This document shows positions 27,568 through 36,692 of a stretch of 64,000 nt of DNA, in pieces (within the stretch, counting starts at the first letter, position 1; each line of letters opens with the position of its first letter). The stretch covers positions 62,001 to 126,000 of the forward strand of contig UQCR01000005.1 of NCBI GenBank assembly GCA_900539655.1, given 5' to 3'. A program made the translations under genes and the position numbers. The stretch comes from an uncultured Robinsoniella sp. Lineage in GTDB: Bacteria; Bacillota; Clostridia; Lachnospirales; Lachnospiraceae. Under the pieces are notes generated by a model that did no database searches, was not told where the DNA came from, and saw only the letters and a list, made by a program, of their open reading frames with translations.

Positions 27568-30500
27568 TTATAAAAATTTCTCCAGCGTTTGGAATAATTG
27601 ATCCACATCAACCGGTTTTACCAGATATCCGTTCATTCCTACTTCAAAAGCCAGGGCCTTATCCTCATCAAATGCATTTGCCGACATTGCTATTATCGGA
27701 ATTACCCCCGCGTCTTTTTTCTGAAGGCTCCTGATGGCTTTGGATGCTTCCAGCCCATTCATAACGGGCATACGGATGTCCATAAGAACGGCCAGATAAT
27801 AACTGTCCGGCATACTCTGAAACGTTTCCAGCGCCTTAGCCCCGTTCTCAGCAGTATCCACCACTAACCCATGCAGTTCAAGGAGGGATTTTGCTATTTC
27901 CATATTAAGTGCATTGTCCTCCACAAGAAGAACTCGCTGTCCGTTCAGATTATAAGTTTTTCTCACTTCCGGTTCCTTATGGGTAATCTGAAGCTGTATC
28001 AAAGTGTCATACAGCGTAGACTTAAATAACGGCTTTGAAATAAAATAATCTGCCCCTGCTGCTTTTGCTTCTGTCTCTATCATACTCCAGTCATATGCAG
28101 AAATAATGATAATCATCGTATCAGGACCTGTTAACTCACGAATTTTCCTGGTCGTCGTCACACCATCCATATCCGGCATTTTCCAGTCAATCAATGCCAG
28201 GTCAAAGAGGCATTCATTTGCCAGTGCCATCTCCACTTCCTCAACCGCCCGCTGTCCCGAATCCACCCAAACGGACTTGGCGCCGATATTCGAAAGAATC
28301 ATAGATGCCTGTTCCCCTACTATGCCGTCATCATCTACGATCAGCACACTGAGCCCCTTTAAAAGTTCTTTAGATTTGCGTTCACTTTCGTCATGTTCAT
28401 AGCCATCAACTATCCCAAGCGGTATTTCCACCCTGAAGGAAGTTCCTTTTCCTTCCGCACTTTCTACCTGGATACTGCCTCTCATTAACTGTACCAGATT
28501 ATGCACAATCGACAGCCCCAGTCCGCTTCCAGTCTGATTCCTGGCTATATCCGTATTTTCCTGCTCAAATGGCTGGTATAATTTTTTCATAAAATCTTCT
28601 GACATGCCCACACCCGTATCTGAAACGGTAAACTCCAGAAGCGCATTCCCATCTGACCGTCTGATTTCCTGTACCCCCAGGAGGATATTCCCATCTGACT
28701 GAGTGAACTTAAGGGCATTGGAAAGCAGATTCATTAAAATCTGATTCAGGCGGAGCGAATCACCTATATAATAGTGCTCCAGGGGTTCCACATTGTGAAC
28801 CTCAAAGTTAATCCCCCGGGAAACAGACTGGGGATAAATAACTTCTGTCAGGTTCTTCATAAACCCGGTAAATTCAAATCTTTCATTGGTAAGAACCATT
28901 TTGCCGTGCTCGATCTTAGACATATCTAAGATGTCATTAATCAGGGCAAGGAGATATCTGGATGATGCATCAATTTTCTGGAAGCAATCCAGCATTCTGC
29001 TCTTATCATCTATCTTTAACTGTCCGATTGTACTCATACCAATAATGGCATTCATTGGAGTACGAATATCATGGCTCATCCTGGAAAGGAAATCAGACTT
29101 GGCATTGTTGGCTGATTCCGCAGCTGCCAGCGTATCCCGCAAGAGCTGTTCCTGGCGGGCCTTCTCTGCCCTTTGTTCGTCCAGAACCCGGAACAGCATA
29201 ATGGCGAGGATATCATCATCGTATGGATTGTTAACAAATATGACATGGATCGCAATCCAGTGATAATTGCCATCATCTCCCATCTGCCGCAGCTCCGTAT
29301 AGATATCCTGGCTGCCGCCTTCAACTCTCTTCAGGACTTCTGCTCTCTCAAACGTCCGCTGGTACTCATCCTGGTAGGACGGATAGATCAGAGAATACAC
29401 CTTATCTATCATCTCATTATAAGCCCCCTGGACATCATGCTGCATAATAAAGTGCCCTGTTGTCAGGCAGTCATACGTATTCCGGGTTAAATTAACCTTC
29501 ATGATTAAAGGATATGCAGTAAAAATAGCAGCTCTCAAAATCTGGTTTTCCAGCAGCTGCCCCTGCTCACGCTCCCGGGAAAGCATCTTATTCTCGGTAA
29601 TGTCATTCAATACAGCCTGAATTACCTCGATACCATTGGCATTGATAAGCCGCTCCATGTATACACTGATCCAATATCTGGTCCCGTCTTTGCCAATCCC
29701 TTCTCTTTCATAAGCGGCTTTGTCACCGTTGTGCTTTAAGCTGTCAAAGATTGACCGGTAATGCTGGTTGTCTTCTTTTAATATTAAATCAAATGTATCC
29801 TTTTTATTCAGAAGGAAATCCTCTTCATTATATCCATAAATTTCCCAGGCCCTGCGGTTAGCATAATATATTTTATGGTTCGGCTCTGTGCTGAGCTGTA
29901 TAATGCCGCTTGGTATGGTGTCATAGAGCTGTGTCAGGAAATCTGCCTGCCTCTTCACGTCCCGATTTGCTTTTAAAAGCTTAAACTCCTGATTTTTGCG
30001 TTCTGATATATCTGTCATAAAGCAGGATATTGAGGGTTCATCCCCATCCTCAACTATCTTGCCAATATCCAGTATCCACAAGACTTTTCCATCCGGGCGC
30101 AGGATACGGTATTCTATGGAATAAGTATCTCCTTCTCTAAAAGCCTCTTCGACCTGCTGCCTTACATGCTCATAATCTTCCGGAAATATAAAGTCCCGAA
30201 AGCTAATCCCTGCTTTATCATTATAGACGCCCATACTTTCACATCCTAATACCTGGCAGAGCCCGGAACTGATCCATTTAACTGTATAGAAATCATCTAC
30301 CTTGCATACTGCCATCCCACCAGGGAGCTGTGACATCATAAGTTCAATCTGGCGGTTCTGCTCAATCACTCTCTCCTGCATCTTCTGATATGCTTCTTTT
30401 GCAGCTTCTACCGGGAATAATTCTTCATCCCCCATAGCCGACAGGGGAACTGAATTATGTATATGCATCACTTCCAGTCCATTTTCCGTACTTCTGAATA

Positions 30501-30834
30501 TAAAAGTAATCCTTTGCCTGGTATGCATGTTCATTCCGGTATCCGGTTTTGCTTCCAGCATACTTTCAGCCTCGCAAAGATAATAATCAGATCCCAGTCT
30601 GGATACCACGTAACGCTCATCCCACATATTACATAGAATCAGATCTTCTTTACCCTCCAGAAAGTGGCGGCTGACTTCTTCCTTTCCTTCTGCACGCTGT
30701 TTTTCCCCGGCTCCCAGCCAGATAATATCCTGGCTTAACGTAGAAATTAAATAATCTATATCTCCTTCGCAAAAATATTTTTTTAGAATATTGTCGGCAA
30801 AAGTTATAATTTCATTCTCTTCATAATTCTTCAT
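27568..30834 (-). CDS. Hybrid sensor histidine kinase with SnoaL-like and PAS domains and two receivers
   Basis: 1088 residues, apparently cytosolic (no clear TM). Domains in order: SnoaL/NTF2-like at about 1-130 (IITFADNILKKYFCEGDIDYL, QRITFIFRST); three or four PAS-type segments at about 165-560 (WISSGLCQVLG, YYANRRAWEIYGYNEEDFL); HisKA with His588 in SRMSHDIRTPMNAIIGM; HATPase_c with SDTGVGM and GSGLGLSIVHNL; receiver 1 with Asp in LALIDWKMPDMDG; and receiver 2 with Asp in AVLMDIRMPVMNG. Both receivers keep the Asp and Lys. No partner HPt or output gene is adjacent. The ligand is unknown. Confidence 0.93.
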   Translation of the reverse strand: MKNYEENEIITFADNILKKYFCEGDIDYLISTLSQDIIWLGAGEKQRAEGKEEVSRHFLEGKEDLILCNMWDERYVVSRLGSDYYLCEAESMLEAKPDTGMNMHTRQRITFIFRSTENGLEVMHIHNSVPLSAMGDEELFPVEAAKEAYQKMQERVIEQNRQIELMMSQLPGGMAVCKVDDFYTVKWISSGLCQVLGCESMGVYNDKAGISFRDFIFPEDYEHVRQQVEEAFREGDTYSIEYRILRPDGKVLWILDIGKIVEDGDEPSISCFMTDISERKNQEFKLLKANRDVKRQADFLTQLYDTIPSGIIQLSTEPNHKIYYANRRAWEIYGYNEEDFLLNKKDTFDLILKEDNQHYRSIFDSLKHNGDKAAYEREGIGKDGTRYWISVYMERLINANGIEVIQAVLNDITENKMLSREREQGQLLENQILRAAIFTAYPLIMKVNLTRNTYDCLTTGHFIMQHDVQGAYNEMIDKVYSLIYPSYQDEYQRTFERAEVLKRVEGGSQDIYTELRQMGDDGNYHWIAIHVIFVNNPYDDDILAIMLFRVLDEQRAEKARQEQLLRDTLAAAESANNAKSDFLSRMSHDIRTPMNAIIGMSTIGQLKIDDKSRMLDCFQKIDASSRYLLALINDILDMSKIEHGKMVLTNERFEFTGFMKNLTEVIYPQSVSRGINFEVHNVEPLEHYYIGDSLRLNQILMNLLSNALKFTQSDGNILLGVQEIRRSDGNALLEFTVSDTGVGMSEDFMKKLYQPFEQENTDIARNQTGSGLGLSIVHNLVQLMRGSIQVESAEGKGTSFRVEIPLGIVDGYEHDESERKSKELLKGLSVLIVDDDGIVGEQASMILSNIGAKSVWVDSGQRAVEEVEMALANECLFDLALIDWKMPDMDGVTTTRKIRELTGPDTMIIIISAYDWSMIETEAKAAGADYFISKPLFKSTLYDTLIQLQITHKEPEVRKTYNLNGQRVLLVEDNALNMEIAKSLLELHGLVVDTAENGAKALETFQSMPDSYYLAVLMDIRMPVMNGLEASKAIRSLQKKDAGVIPIIAMSANAFDEDKALAFEVGMNGYLVKPVDVDQLFQTLEKFL

Positions 30835-30991
30835 AACCGTTAAGCTCCTTTTTCATCAGATATCACCTGTTTTCTTGCTTTATTCTAACATAATTATTAA
30901 CGAATAGATAGAGGTTCTAACCCAGAAAAATCAGAGGATTTTCCTTAAAATATTTTCCTATCAGAATGCCCTTAAATTCCTTATTTTTTGC

Positions 30992-31020
30992 TTGACATTT
31001 TCCCCTTAAACGACTATAAT
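30992..31020 (+). promoter_or_regulatory. Promoter of the cold-shock gene
   Basis: TTGACA (30992-30997), a 17-bp spacer and TATAAT (31015-31020): perfect consensus. It sets a leader of about 130 nt before the coding region. The rest of the 30835-30991 gap shows nothing notable. Confidence 0.92.
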
Positions 31021-31053
31021 TTGACTTGTATCAAAGATTTATTGGATGTAAAG

Positions 31054-31120
31054 TAATTCACTAGTTATTAGAGATTATATTTAACACCTATATAATCTGT
31101 AATAGCTGGTGAATTTTTTT
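31054..31120 (+). promoter_or_regulatory. Terminator-like hairpin in the cold-shock mRNA leader
   Basis: AATTCACTAGTTATTAGAGA pairs with the downstream segment ending AGCTGGTGAATT, and seven T's follow (31114-31120). The hairpin lies between promoter and gene, so it can act as an attenuator. Its weak AU-rich stem fits temperature control or relief by cold-shock protein itself. Confidence 0.65.
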
Positions 31121-31159
31121 ATTTTCAAGAGCACAATATTTTAATGGAGGTACCACAAA

Positions 31160-31360
31160 ATGAACAAAGGTACAGTGAAATGGTTTAACGCAGAAAAAGG
31201 TTACGGATTTATCACAGGAGAAGACGGAGCAGATGTATTCGTACATTTCTCAGCTATCCAGGGAGACGGCTTCAAATCTCTTGAAGAAGGTCAGGCAGTT
31301 TCTTATGATTTAACAGAAGGCGCTCGCGGAATGCAGGCAGCTAACGTTGAAAAAATGTAA
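31160..31360 (+). CDS. Cold-shock protein, CspA family
   Basis: 66 residues, a single cold-shock domain binding single-stranded nucleic acid. RNP1 is KGYGFITG and RNP2 is VFVHFSA. It starts KGTVKWFNAEKGYG, as in the family. It unwinds mRNA structure and can act as an antiterminator. The ATG follows a GGAGG site. Its long leader has a terminator-like hairpin, which suggests autogenous or temperature control. Confidence 0.97.
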   Translation: MNKGTVKWFNAEKGYGFITGEDGADVFVHFSAIQGDGFKSLEEGQAVSYDLTEGARGMQAANVEKM

Positions 31361-31384
31361 TTTCGGTTAATCTTGCGAAACCGG

Positions 31385-31433
31385 AATAGGGTTGTTATAC
31401 TATGTATTTAGTATAGCAACCCTATTCTTTTTC
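31385..31433 (+). terminator. Terminator of the cold-shock gene
   Basis: AATAGGGTTG(T)TATACTA pairs with TAGTATAGCAACCCTATT, followed by CTTTTTC. It begins 25 bp after the stop. Confidence 0.92.
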
Positions 31434-31451
31434 GTCTCCGCTTATTCATAT

Positions 31452-31512
31452 AAAAGCGCAGCCAGGTTACCGGCACCTGCATAAAGCAGGCTGCCGCCCT
31501 GTCTGCGCTTTC
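31452..31512 (-). terminator. Probable terminator of nrdD
   Basis: On the minus strand GAAAGCGCAG...CTGCGCTTTT form the outer stem, with CAGG/CCTG and GCCTGC...GCAGG pairing inside. It lies about 70 bp past the nrdD stop and ends in TTTTATAT. Confidence 0.7.
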
Positions 31513-31582
31513 ATAACTTATCTCAGTAAATTAATTGCCATAATTTTATTCAGGCTTATTAAAACTTATTAAAAACATAATT

Positions 31583-33949
31583 TTAAAGATTCGTGTCCAC
31601 ATATTTTTTAATATTCGAGGCATTTACATATTTCTTAGCCTTATCACCTTCTACTACAACCAGGGTAGGCGCCTGCATAACTCCGAATTTCTGTACCAGT
31701 TCCTGATTTTCTTCTGCATCAATTACTACGTAATGCTCATCTCCCAGCATTTCCTTTGCAATTTTACAGTTTGGACATGTCTTTGTGGTAAACAGGTATT
31801 TGATTCCCTTGCCCGGTTCTACCTTCACATCGTCTTTTGATATGGTAACAATGCTGCTGTGAACCTTATGCAGACAGGTCTGGTCTACATCGTATAACTG
31901 GCGGTTTTTGTATTCCTGGGTCTTTCCGTCATTCCAGTTCTGAACCGGACGGTAATATCCTGTGATACGGCTGTATACTTCTGCAGTCTCGCCGCACTCC
32001 GGACAAACGAAATGTTCCCCTGCAATATAGCCATGGTTCTTACATACGGAATAAGTCGGTGAAAGTGTATAATAAGGAAGCTTATAATTTTCAGCAATTT
32101 TTCTAACCAGTGCTGCTGCTGCTTTCCAGTCAGGCAGCTTCTCCCCAAGGAATGCATGGAATACTGTTCCGGAGGTATATAAGGTCTGAAGTTCATCCTG
32201 AATATCTAATGCTTCAAAGATATCAGCCGTATAATCTACCGGCAGATGAGAGCTGTTGGTGTAGTACGGCGTGTCTCCGTCTTTACCTGCCGTCTTAATA
32301 TCCGGCCAGCGTTTTCTGTCATGTTTTGCAAGGCGGTATGTTGTGGATTCTGCTGGTGTAGCCTCCAGGTTATACAGATCGCCGTATTCCTCCTGATAAA
32401 TGATCAGACGGTTTCTCATATAGTTTAATACGTCTTTCGTAAACTGCTGTGTCTTATCACCGGAAAGGTCCCTGCCAAGCCATCTCGCATTTAAGCCAAC
32501 TTCATTCATTCCGATTAATCCAATCGTCGAGAAATGATTGCTGAAATCTCCCAGATAACGTTTTGTATATGGATACAGGCCTTCGTCCAAAAGCTTCGTG
32601 ATAACGTCTCTCTTAATCTTTAAGGAACGTGCGGAAATATCCATCATACGATCAAGACGTTTATAAAAGTCTTCCTTGTTGCTTGCCAGGTATGCAATAC
32701 GCGGCATATTAATGGTGACTACTCCTACGCTTCCTGTACTTTCTCCTGAACCGAAGAATCCGCCGGTCTTCTTACGAAGTTCCCGAAGATCCAGACGCAG
32801 ACGGCAGCACATACTTCTTACATCGCTTGGCTCCATATCGCTGTTAATGTAATTGGAGAAATATGGCGTTCCATATTTGGAGGTCATTTCAAATAACAAT
32901 TTATTGTTCTCTGTATCGGACCAGTCAAAATCTCCGGTGATGGAGTATGTTGGAATCGGATACTGGAATCCCCTTCCGTTTGCATCCCCTTCAATCATAG
33001 TCTCAATAAATGCCTTATTGATCATATCCATCTCTTTTTTACAGTCTTTGTAGCAGAAATCCATTTCTTTTCCGCCGACAATTGCCGGAAGCTCTGCCAG
33101 GTCACCCGGTACGGTCCAGTCCAGCGTTATATTGGAAAATGGTGCCTGGGTTCCCCATCTGCTGGGGGTATTTACACCATAGATGAATGACTCGATACAT
33201 TTTTTCACTTCCCGGTAATTCAGCTTATCGGCTTTTGCAAAAGGTGCCAGATAGGTATCAAATGAAGAAAATGCCTGCGCACCAGCCCATTCGTTCTGCA
33301 TTATTCCAAGGAAATTGACCATCTGATTACAGAGTACCGATAAATGCTTTGCAGGAGCAGAAGTAATCTTACCCTTGATTCCTCCCAATCCTTCCTGGAT
33401 CAGCTGCTTTAAAGACCAGCCTGCACAATATCCGGTAAGCATAGACAAATCATGAATGTGTACATCAGCATTCCTATGTGCTTCCGCTATTTCTTCATCA
33501 TAAATCTCAGACAGCCAGTAATTAGCCGTAACCGCACCCGAGTTGCTTAAAATCAGTCCGCCTACGGAATATGTAACTGTAGAATTTTCTTTTACTCGCC
33601 AATCCTCTACTTTTACGTAGCTGTTGACAATTTCTTTATAATCCAGAATCGTTGACTTCATATTACGGATTTTTTCCCGCTGTTTCCGATATAAGATATA
33701 TGCTTTAGCCACATCTCCGTATCCTGCCTGGACAAGAACATTTTCAACGCTGTCCTGAATGCTTTCCACATCGATGACTCCTTCTTTAATCTTACCCTGA
33801 AAATCAGCTGTCACACGAAGACCAAGAAGATTTGTCATATCCTCGTTATATTCTTTTTGCGTAGCTTCAAATGCCTTTGCAATGGCATCACTTATCTTCC
33901 CCAAATTAAAATCTGCTACTTCCCCGTCACGCTTTACTACTCTAAACAT
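31583..33949 (-). CDS. nrdD: Anaerobic ribonucleoside-triphosphate reductase NrdD with fused C-terminal thioredoxin-like domain
   Basis: 788 residues. It makes deoxynucleotides in strict anaerobes through a glycyl radical. N-terminal ATP-cone at about 1-95 (VVKRDGEVADFNLGKISDAI), catalytic ten-strand barrel, zinc site with YSVCKNHGY and CPECG, and the radical glycine in SRITGYYRP (Gly664). An extra tail of about 70 residues follows, with TTKTCPNCKIAKEML (CxxC near 727-730) and QAPTLVVVEGDKAKKY, a thioredoxin/glutaredoxin fold. The start at 33949 has a GGAG site; the longer frame to 33982 does not look native. The activase gene nrdG is not adjacent. Confidence 0.95.
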   Translation of the reverse strand: MFRVVKRDGEVADFNLGKISDAIAKAFEATQKEYNEDMTNLLGLRVTADFQGKIKEGVIDVESIQDSVENVLVQAGYGDVAKAYILYRKQREKIRNMKSTILDYKEIVNSYVKVEDWRVKENSTVTYSVGGLILSNSGAVTANYWLSEIYDEEIAEAHRNADVHIHDLSMLTGYCAGWSLKQLIQEGLGGIKGKITSAPAKHLSVLCNQMVNFLGIMQNEWAGAQAFSSFDTYLAPFAKADKLNYREVKKCIESFIYGVNTPSRWGTQAPFSNITLDWTVPGDLAELPAIVGGKEMDFCYKDCKKEMDMINKAFIETMIEGDANGRGFQYPIPTYSITGDFDWSDTENNKLLFEMTSKYGTPYFSNYINSDMEPSDVRSMCCRLRLDLRELRKKTGGFFGSGESTGSVGVVTINMPRIAYLASNKEDFYKRLDRMMDISARSLKIKRDVITKLLDEGLYPYTKRYLGDFSNHFSTIGLIGMNEVGLNARWLGRDLSGDKTQQFTKDVLNYMRNRLIIYQEEYGDLYNLEATPAESTTYRLAKHDRKRWPDIKTAGKDGDTPYYTNSSHLPVDYTADIFEALDIQDELQTLYTSGTVFHAFLGEKLPDWKAAAALVRKIAENYKLPYYTLSPTYSVCKNHGYIAGEHFVCPECGETAEVYSRITGYYRPVQNWNDGKTQEYKNRQLYDVDQTCLHKVHSSIVTISKDDVKVEPGKGIKYLFTTKTCPNCKIAKEMLGDEHYVVIDAEENQELVQKFGVMQAPTLVVVEGDKAKKYVNASNIKKYVDTNL

Positions 33950-34097
33950 ATACCCATGCTCCTTCCAATTCTCATAAATCAACTCATCTATTGCTCTGGA
34001 AATGACATATTATCAGTCATATAAAGCTCCATCCGCCGTACTGTTTAAGAGCCTGTTTGAAAGTTATTTTCTGACACGCTCTAGAGCGACTGCAATT

Positions 34098-34126
34098 ATT
34101 GTAGCAAATATATTATTTACCGTCAA
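34098..34126 (-). promoter_or_regulatory. Promoter of nrdD
   Basis: Minus-strand TTGACG (34121-34126), a 17-bp spacer and TACAAT (34098-34103). It is immediately downstream of two NrdR boxes. Confidence 0.82.
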
Positions 34127-34135
34127 GCCAAAAAA

Positions 34136-34183
34136 GTACTATATCTATGTATTATTTTTGGCACATAACACTAGATATAGTAC
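34136..34183 (-). promoter_or_regulatory. Pair of NrdR boxes upstream of nrdD
   Basis: GTACTATATCTATGTA (34136-34151) and ACACTAGATATAGTAC (34168-34183) each match the palindromic NrdR consensus (ACACTATATCTAGTGT-like). Their centres are about 32 bp apart, three helical turns. That spacing is the usual geometry for the ATP-cone repressor NrdR. Confidence 0.82.
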
Positions 34184-34227
34184 TTTCCCTTTATTTTACG
34201 CTATTATTACAGCATTGTACCGCCGGA

Positions 34228-35478
34228 CTATTCCGTCACATTTCCATAAATTTCCATAGGTACATACGCTTTAACATAGATCCCTTCTGCTCGGTAATCC
34301 TCTTCCAGAAGCTGTCCATATTTCCTTATTAACTGGATCAAACCCGCATCAGCATAGGGATACACCCGTTCAATCAAAATATTTTTTTCCTGTAAAATCT
34401 GTTCCAATATATTTTTCAGTTCATCCAGGCCTTCTCCGGTTTTGGCAGAAATGCACAAAGTTTTATCAGCCTTAAAATCACGCAGGGTTTCTTTCTCCGT
34501 AACCTTATCCTGTTTATTAAAAAGTGTCACCACCGTTTTATCTGTGACGCCCAGATTCGCCAGCGTTTCATAAACCACATACATCTGCTTTTCCATCTGT
34601 GGATTTGATGCATCTACCACATGCAGAATGATATCGGCATATTTTGCCTCCTCCAGCGTACTGCGAAATGCCTCAATCAGATGATGGGGCAGTTTTCGTA
34701 TGAATCCAACCGTATCTGTCAGCAGAATCTCCTGGCCGCCGTTTAATGCCAGCATCCTGGTGGTGGGATCAAGCGTTGCAAACAGTTTGTCCTCTTCCAG
34801 TACCTGTGCATCTGTCAGATGGTTCAAAAGTGTTGATTTCCCTGCATTGGTGTATCCTACGATAGCCGCTATCAGGGTCTGGTTATTGCTCCGTTTCATG
34901 CGCACCACCTCACGATGACGCTTCACATCTGCAAGTTCACGGCCCAGCTGGGCAATTCGGTCCTTGATCAGACGCCGGTCCATCTCCAGCTTCTTTTCAC
35001 CGGGTCCTCTGGTACCTATACCGCCTCCAAGACGGGACAGGGAGCTTCTAAGCCCCACCAGACGCGCCAGACGATACTTTAGCTGTGCCAGCTCCACCTG
35101 GATCTTTCCTTCACTTGTGGACGCCCTTGCAGCGAAAATATCCAGTATGATCAGTGTTCTGTCCATCACCTTCATATCCAGTTCCTGCTCCAGGTTCCGA
35201 AGCTGCGCCGGTGACAGTTCATCATCGCAGATTACTCCTGTAGCCGATAGTTCATATGCCATTTCCCGCAGTTCCTGGATCTTTCCTTTGCCGATATAGG
35301 TTCCCGGATGAACCTGTTCCCTGTTCTGAATAATACGTCCTACCGTTACGGCTCCTGCCGTGGAAACCAGATCCTTTAATTCATCCAGGGATTCCATGGT
35401 GTCATCATCGTCGGATGTACTGACACCCACCAGAATTACTTTTTCTTCTAATTCTTCCATTTCATATAAATCCGTCAT
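34228..35478 (-). CDS. hflX: GTPase HflX
   Basis: 416 residues. N-terminal HflX domain (KVILVGVSTSDDD, GTYIGKGKIQELREMA) and coiled linker (GGIGTRGPGEKKLEMDRRLI). The GTPase domain has G1 GYTNAGKSTLLNHL, G3 DTVGFIRKLPHHL and G4 LFNKQDKV. HflX binds the large ribosomal subunit and splits stalled ribosomes under stress. A 10-30 residue C-terminal domain completes the usual length. It follows the TPR lipoprotein gene by 12 bp in the same operon. Confidence 0.96.
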   Translation of the reverse strand: MTDLYEMEELEEKVILVGVSTSDDDDTMESLDELKDLVSTAGAVTVGRIIQNREQVHPGTYIGKGKIQELREMAYELSATGVICDDELSPAQLRNLEQELDMKVMDRTLIILDIFAARASTSEGKIQVELAQLKYRLARLVGLRSSLSRLGGGIGTRGPGEKKLEMDRRLIKDRIAQLGRELADVKRHREVVRMKRSNNQTLIAAIVGYTNAGKSTLLNHLTDAQVLEEDKLFATLDPTTRMLALNGGQEILLTDTVGFIRKLPHHLIEAFRSTLEEAKYADIILHVVDASNPQMEKQMYVVYETLANLGVTDKTVVTLFNKQDKVTEKETLRDFKADKTLCISAKTGEGLDELKNILEQILQEKNILIERVYPYADAGLIQLIRKYGQLLEEDYRAEGIYVKAYVPMEIYGNVTE

Positions 35479-35489
35479 ATTTTCTCCTG

Positions 35490-36533
35490 TTAACGTGTGG
35501 ACAGGAAGTCATATTCTTTCTTACCTGCCGCATCATTTGGGTATTTTGCTATATAAGCTGCCGCCTTGTCCTTTGCGGTCTGAAAATCCTTCTTCCGCTC
35601 ATATGCCACAATCTCATTATAGAGCAAATCCTGCTTACCGGTCTCTCCATTCAGAGCCTGTCCCTTTTGTATCGTTGCAATCGCAGCATCCGGCGCATTG
35701 TCCGCCAGATCACAGAGGGCTATTCCGTTATATGCCTCAGGCGCTTCACCAAAGTCCTGCAGATACTGCTGGTATATATTTCTTGCAAGATTGGAGTCTT
35801 CCAGTTTCAGGTAGACTTTTCCAAGAAGCAGCGCAGAAGCCTTGTCCTTATCCTCAACCGGCTTTAACAGCTCTTCTTTTGCTTTTTCATAGTTCTCCAG
35901 ATAATAGTATATGCGTCCCCGCTGATAATAATCCTCTGTTTTTTCTCCTCCAATGCTCAAAGCCTTCTGCAGATATTCGTCTCCCTTTGCCGAGAGGTTT
36001 TTTTCTTTATACGCTTCATAGATATTCCAGAACAGATCATAGTCCTCAGGTGACATGGCAGATGCTTTGTCAAAATCTGCTTTTGCTTTCGCTTCGTCTT
36101 CCTTTTGCAGATAGCAGGTTCCCCGCATATAGTAAGCGTCCCCATCTTCATCCGCGGATAAAACCTGGGTACAGGTCTCTATGGTTCCATCATAATCTTC
36201 TGATTTTAACTGGGCAGAAGCTTTATAAAGCCGGATGTCTTTTATGGTTTTCACCATTTTTTCACCTGCATTGTCCAAAGCCGAATTTAATGCTGTGATT
36301 GCCTTATCATATTCTCCAAGTCCAATATAAGCCATACCTTCTCCCCGGTATGCCAGAACTACATCCTTCTCTTCTGCAATGGAACTTTCAAAACTTTTCA
36401 ATGCTTCCTCATATTTCTGCTGTTCCATTGCCGCCATCCCCAGATTAAGTGGGCTGTTCGGATCGCTCTTAGGCTGGCATCCACTTAGTGTACATGCGGC
36501 TAAAATCACTAACAGTAGTTTTTTATATCTCAT
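35490..36533 (-). CDS. TPR-repeat lipoprotein
   Basis: 347 residues. Signal peptide with lipobox LSGC (Cys20), so it is anchored in the outer face of the membrane. Then about eight TPR units, for example LGMAAMEQQKYEEALKSFE, GMAYIGLGEYDKAITALNSA, YYQRGRIYYYLENYEKAKEE. TPRs are protein-protein scaffolds; no enzymatic domain is seen. The start at 36533 has GGAGG 7 nt upstream; the longer frame would add a non-signal extension. Cotranscribed with hflX. Confidence 0.9.
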   Translation of the reverse strand: MRYKKLLLVILAACTLSGCQPKSDPNSPLNLGMAAMEQQKYEEALKSFESSIAEEKDVVLAYRGEGMAYIGLGEYDKAITALNSALDNAGEKMVKTIKDIRLYKASAQLKSEDYDGTIETCTQVLSADEDGDAYYMRGTCYLQKEDEAKAKADFDKASAMSPEDYDLFWNIYEAYKEKNLSAKGDEYLQKALSIGGEKTEDYYQRGRIYYYLENYEKAKEELLKPVEDKDKASALLLGKVYLKLEDSNLARNIYQQYLQDFGEAPEAYNGIALCDLADNAPDAAIATIQKGQALNGETGKQDLLYNEIVAYERKKDFQTAKDKAAAYIAKYPNDAAGKKEYDFLSTR

Positions 36534-36631
36534 GGTATTGCCTCCATTACAAAAATATTCTTGATTTAGTATATCAGATATCACCTTAGAAATATAGTGG
36601 TTTTTTATTAATTCGGATTATCATATATACT

Positions 36632-36671
36632 GCAACAGGACCGAGAATCCGCAGATTATCAGCCCTGTTGT
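36632..36671 (-). terminator. Hairpin after the MacB/FtsX-like gene
   Basis: On the minus strand ACAACAGG and CCTGTTGC enclose a 24-nt loop with weak internal pairing. It lies about 20 bp past the stop. The T-rich tract comes only further downstream, so it is a weak terminator. Confidence 0.5.
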
Positions 36672-36692
36672 AACATATTTATACAATTTGTA

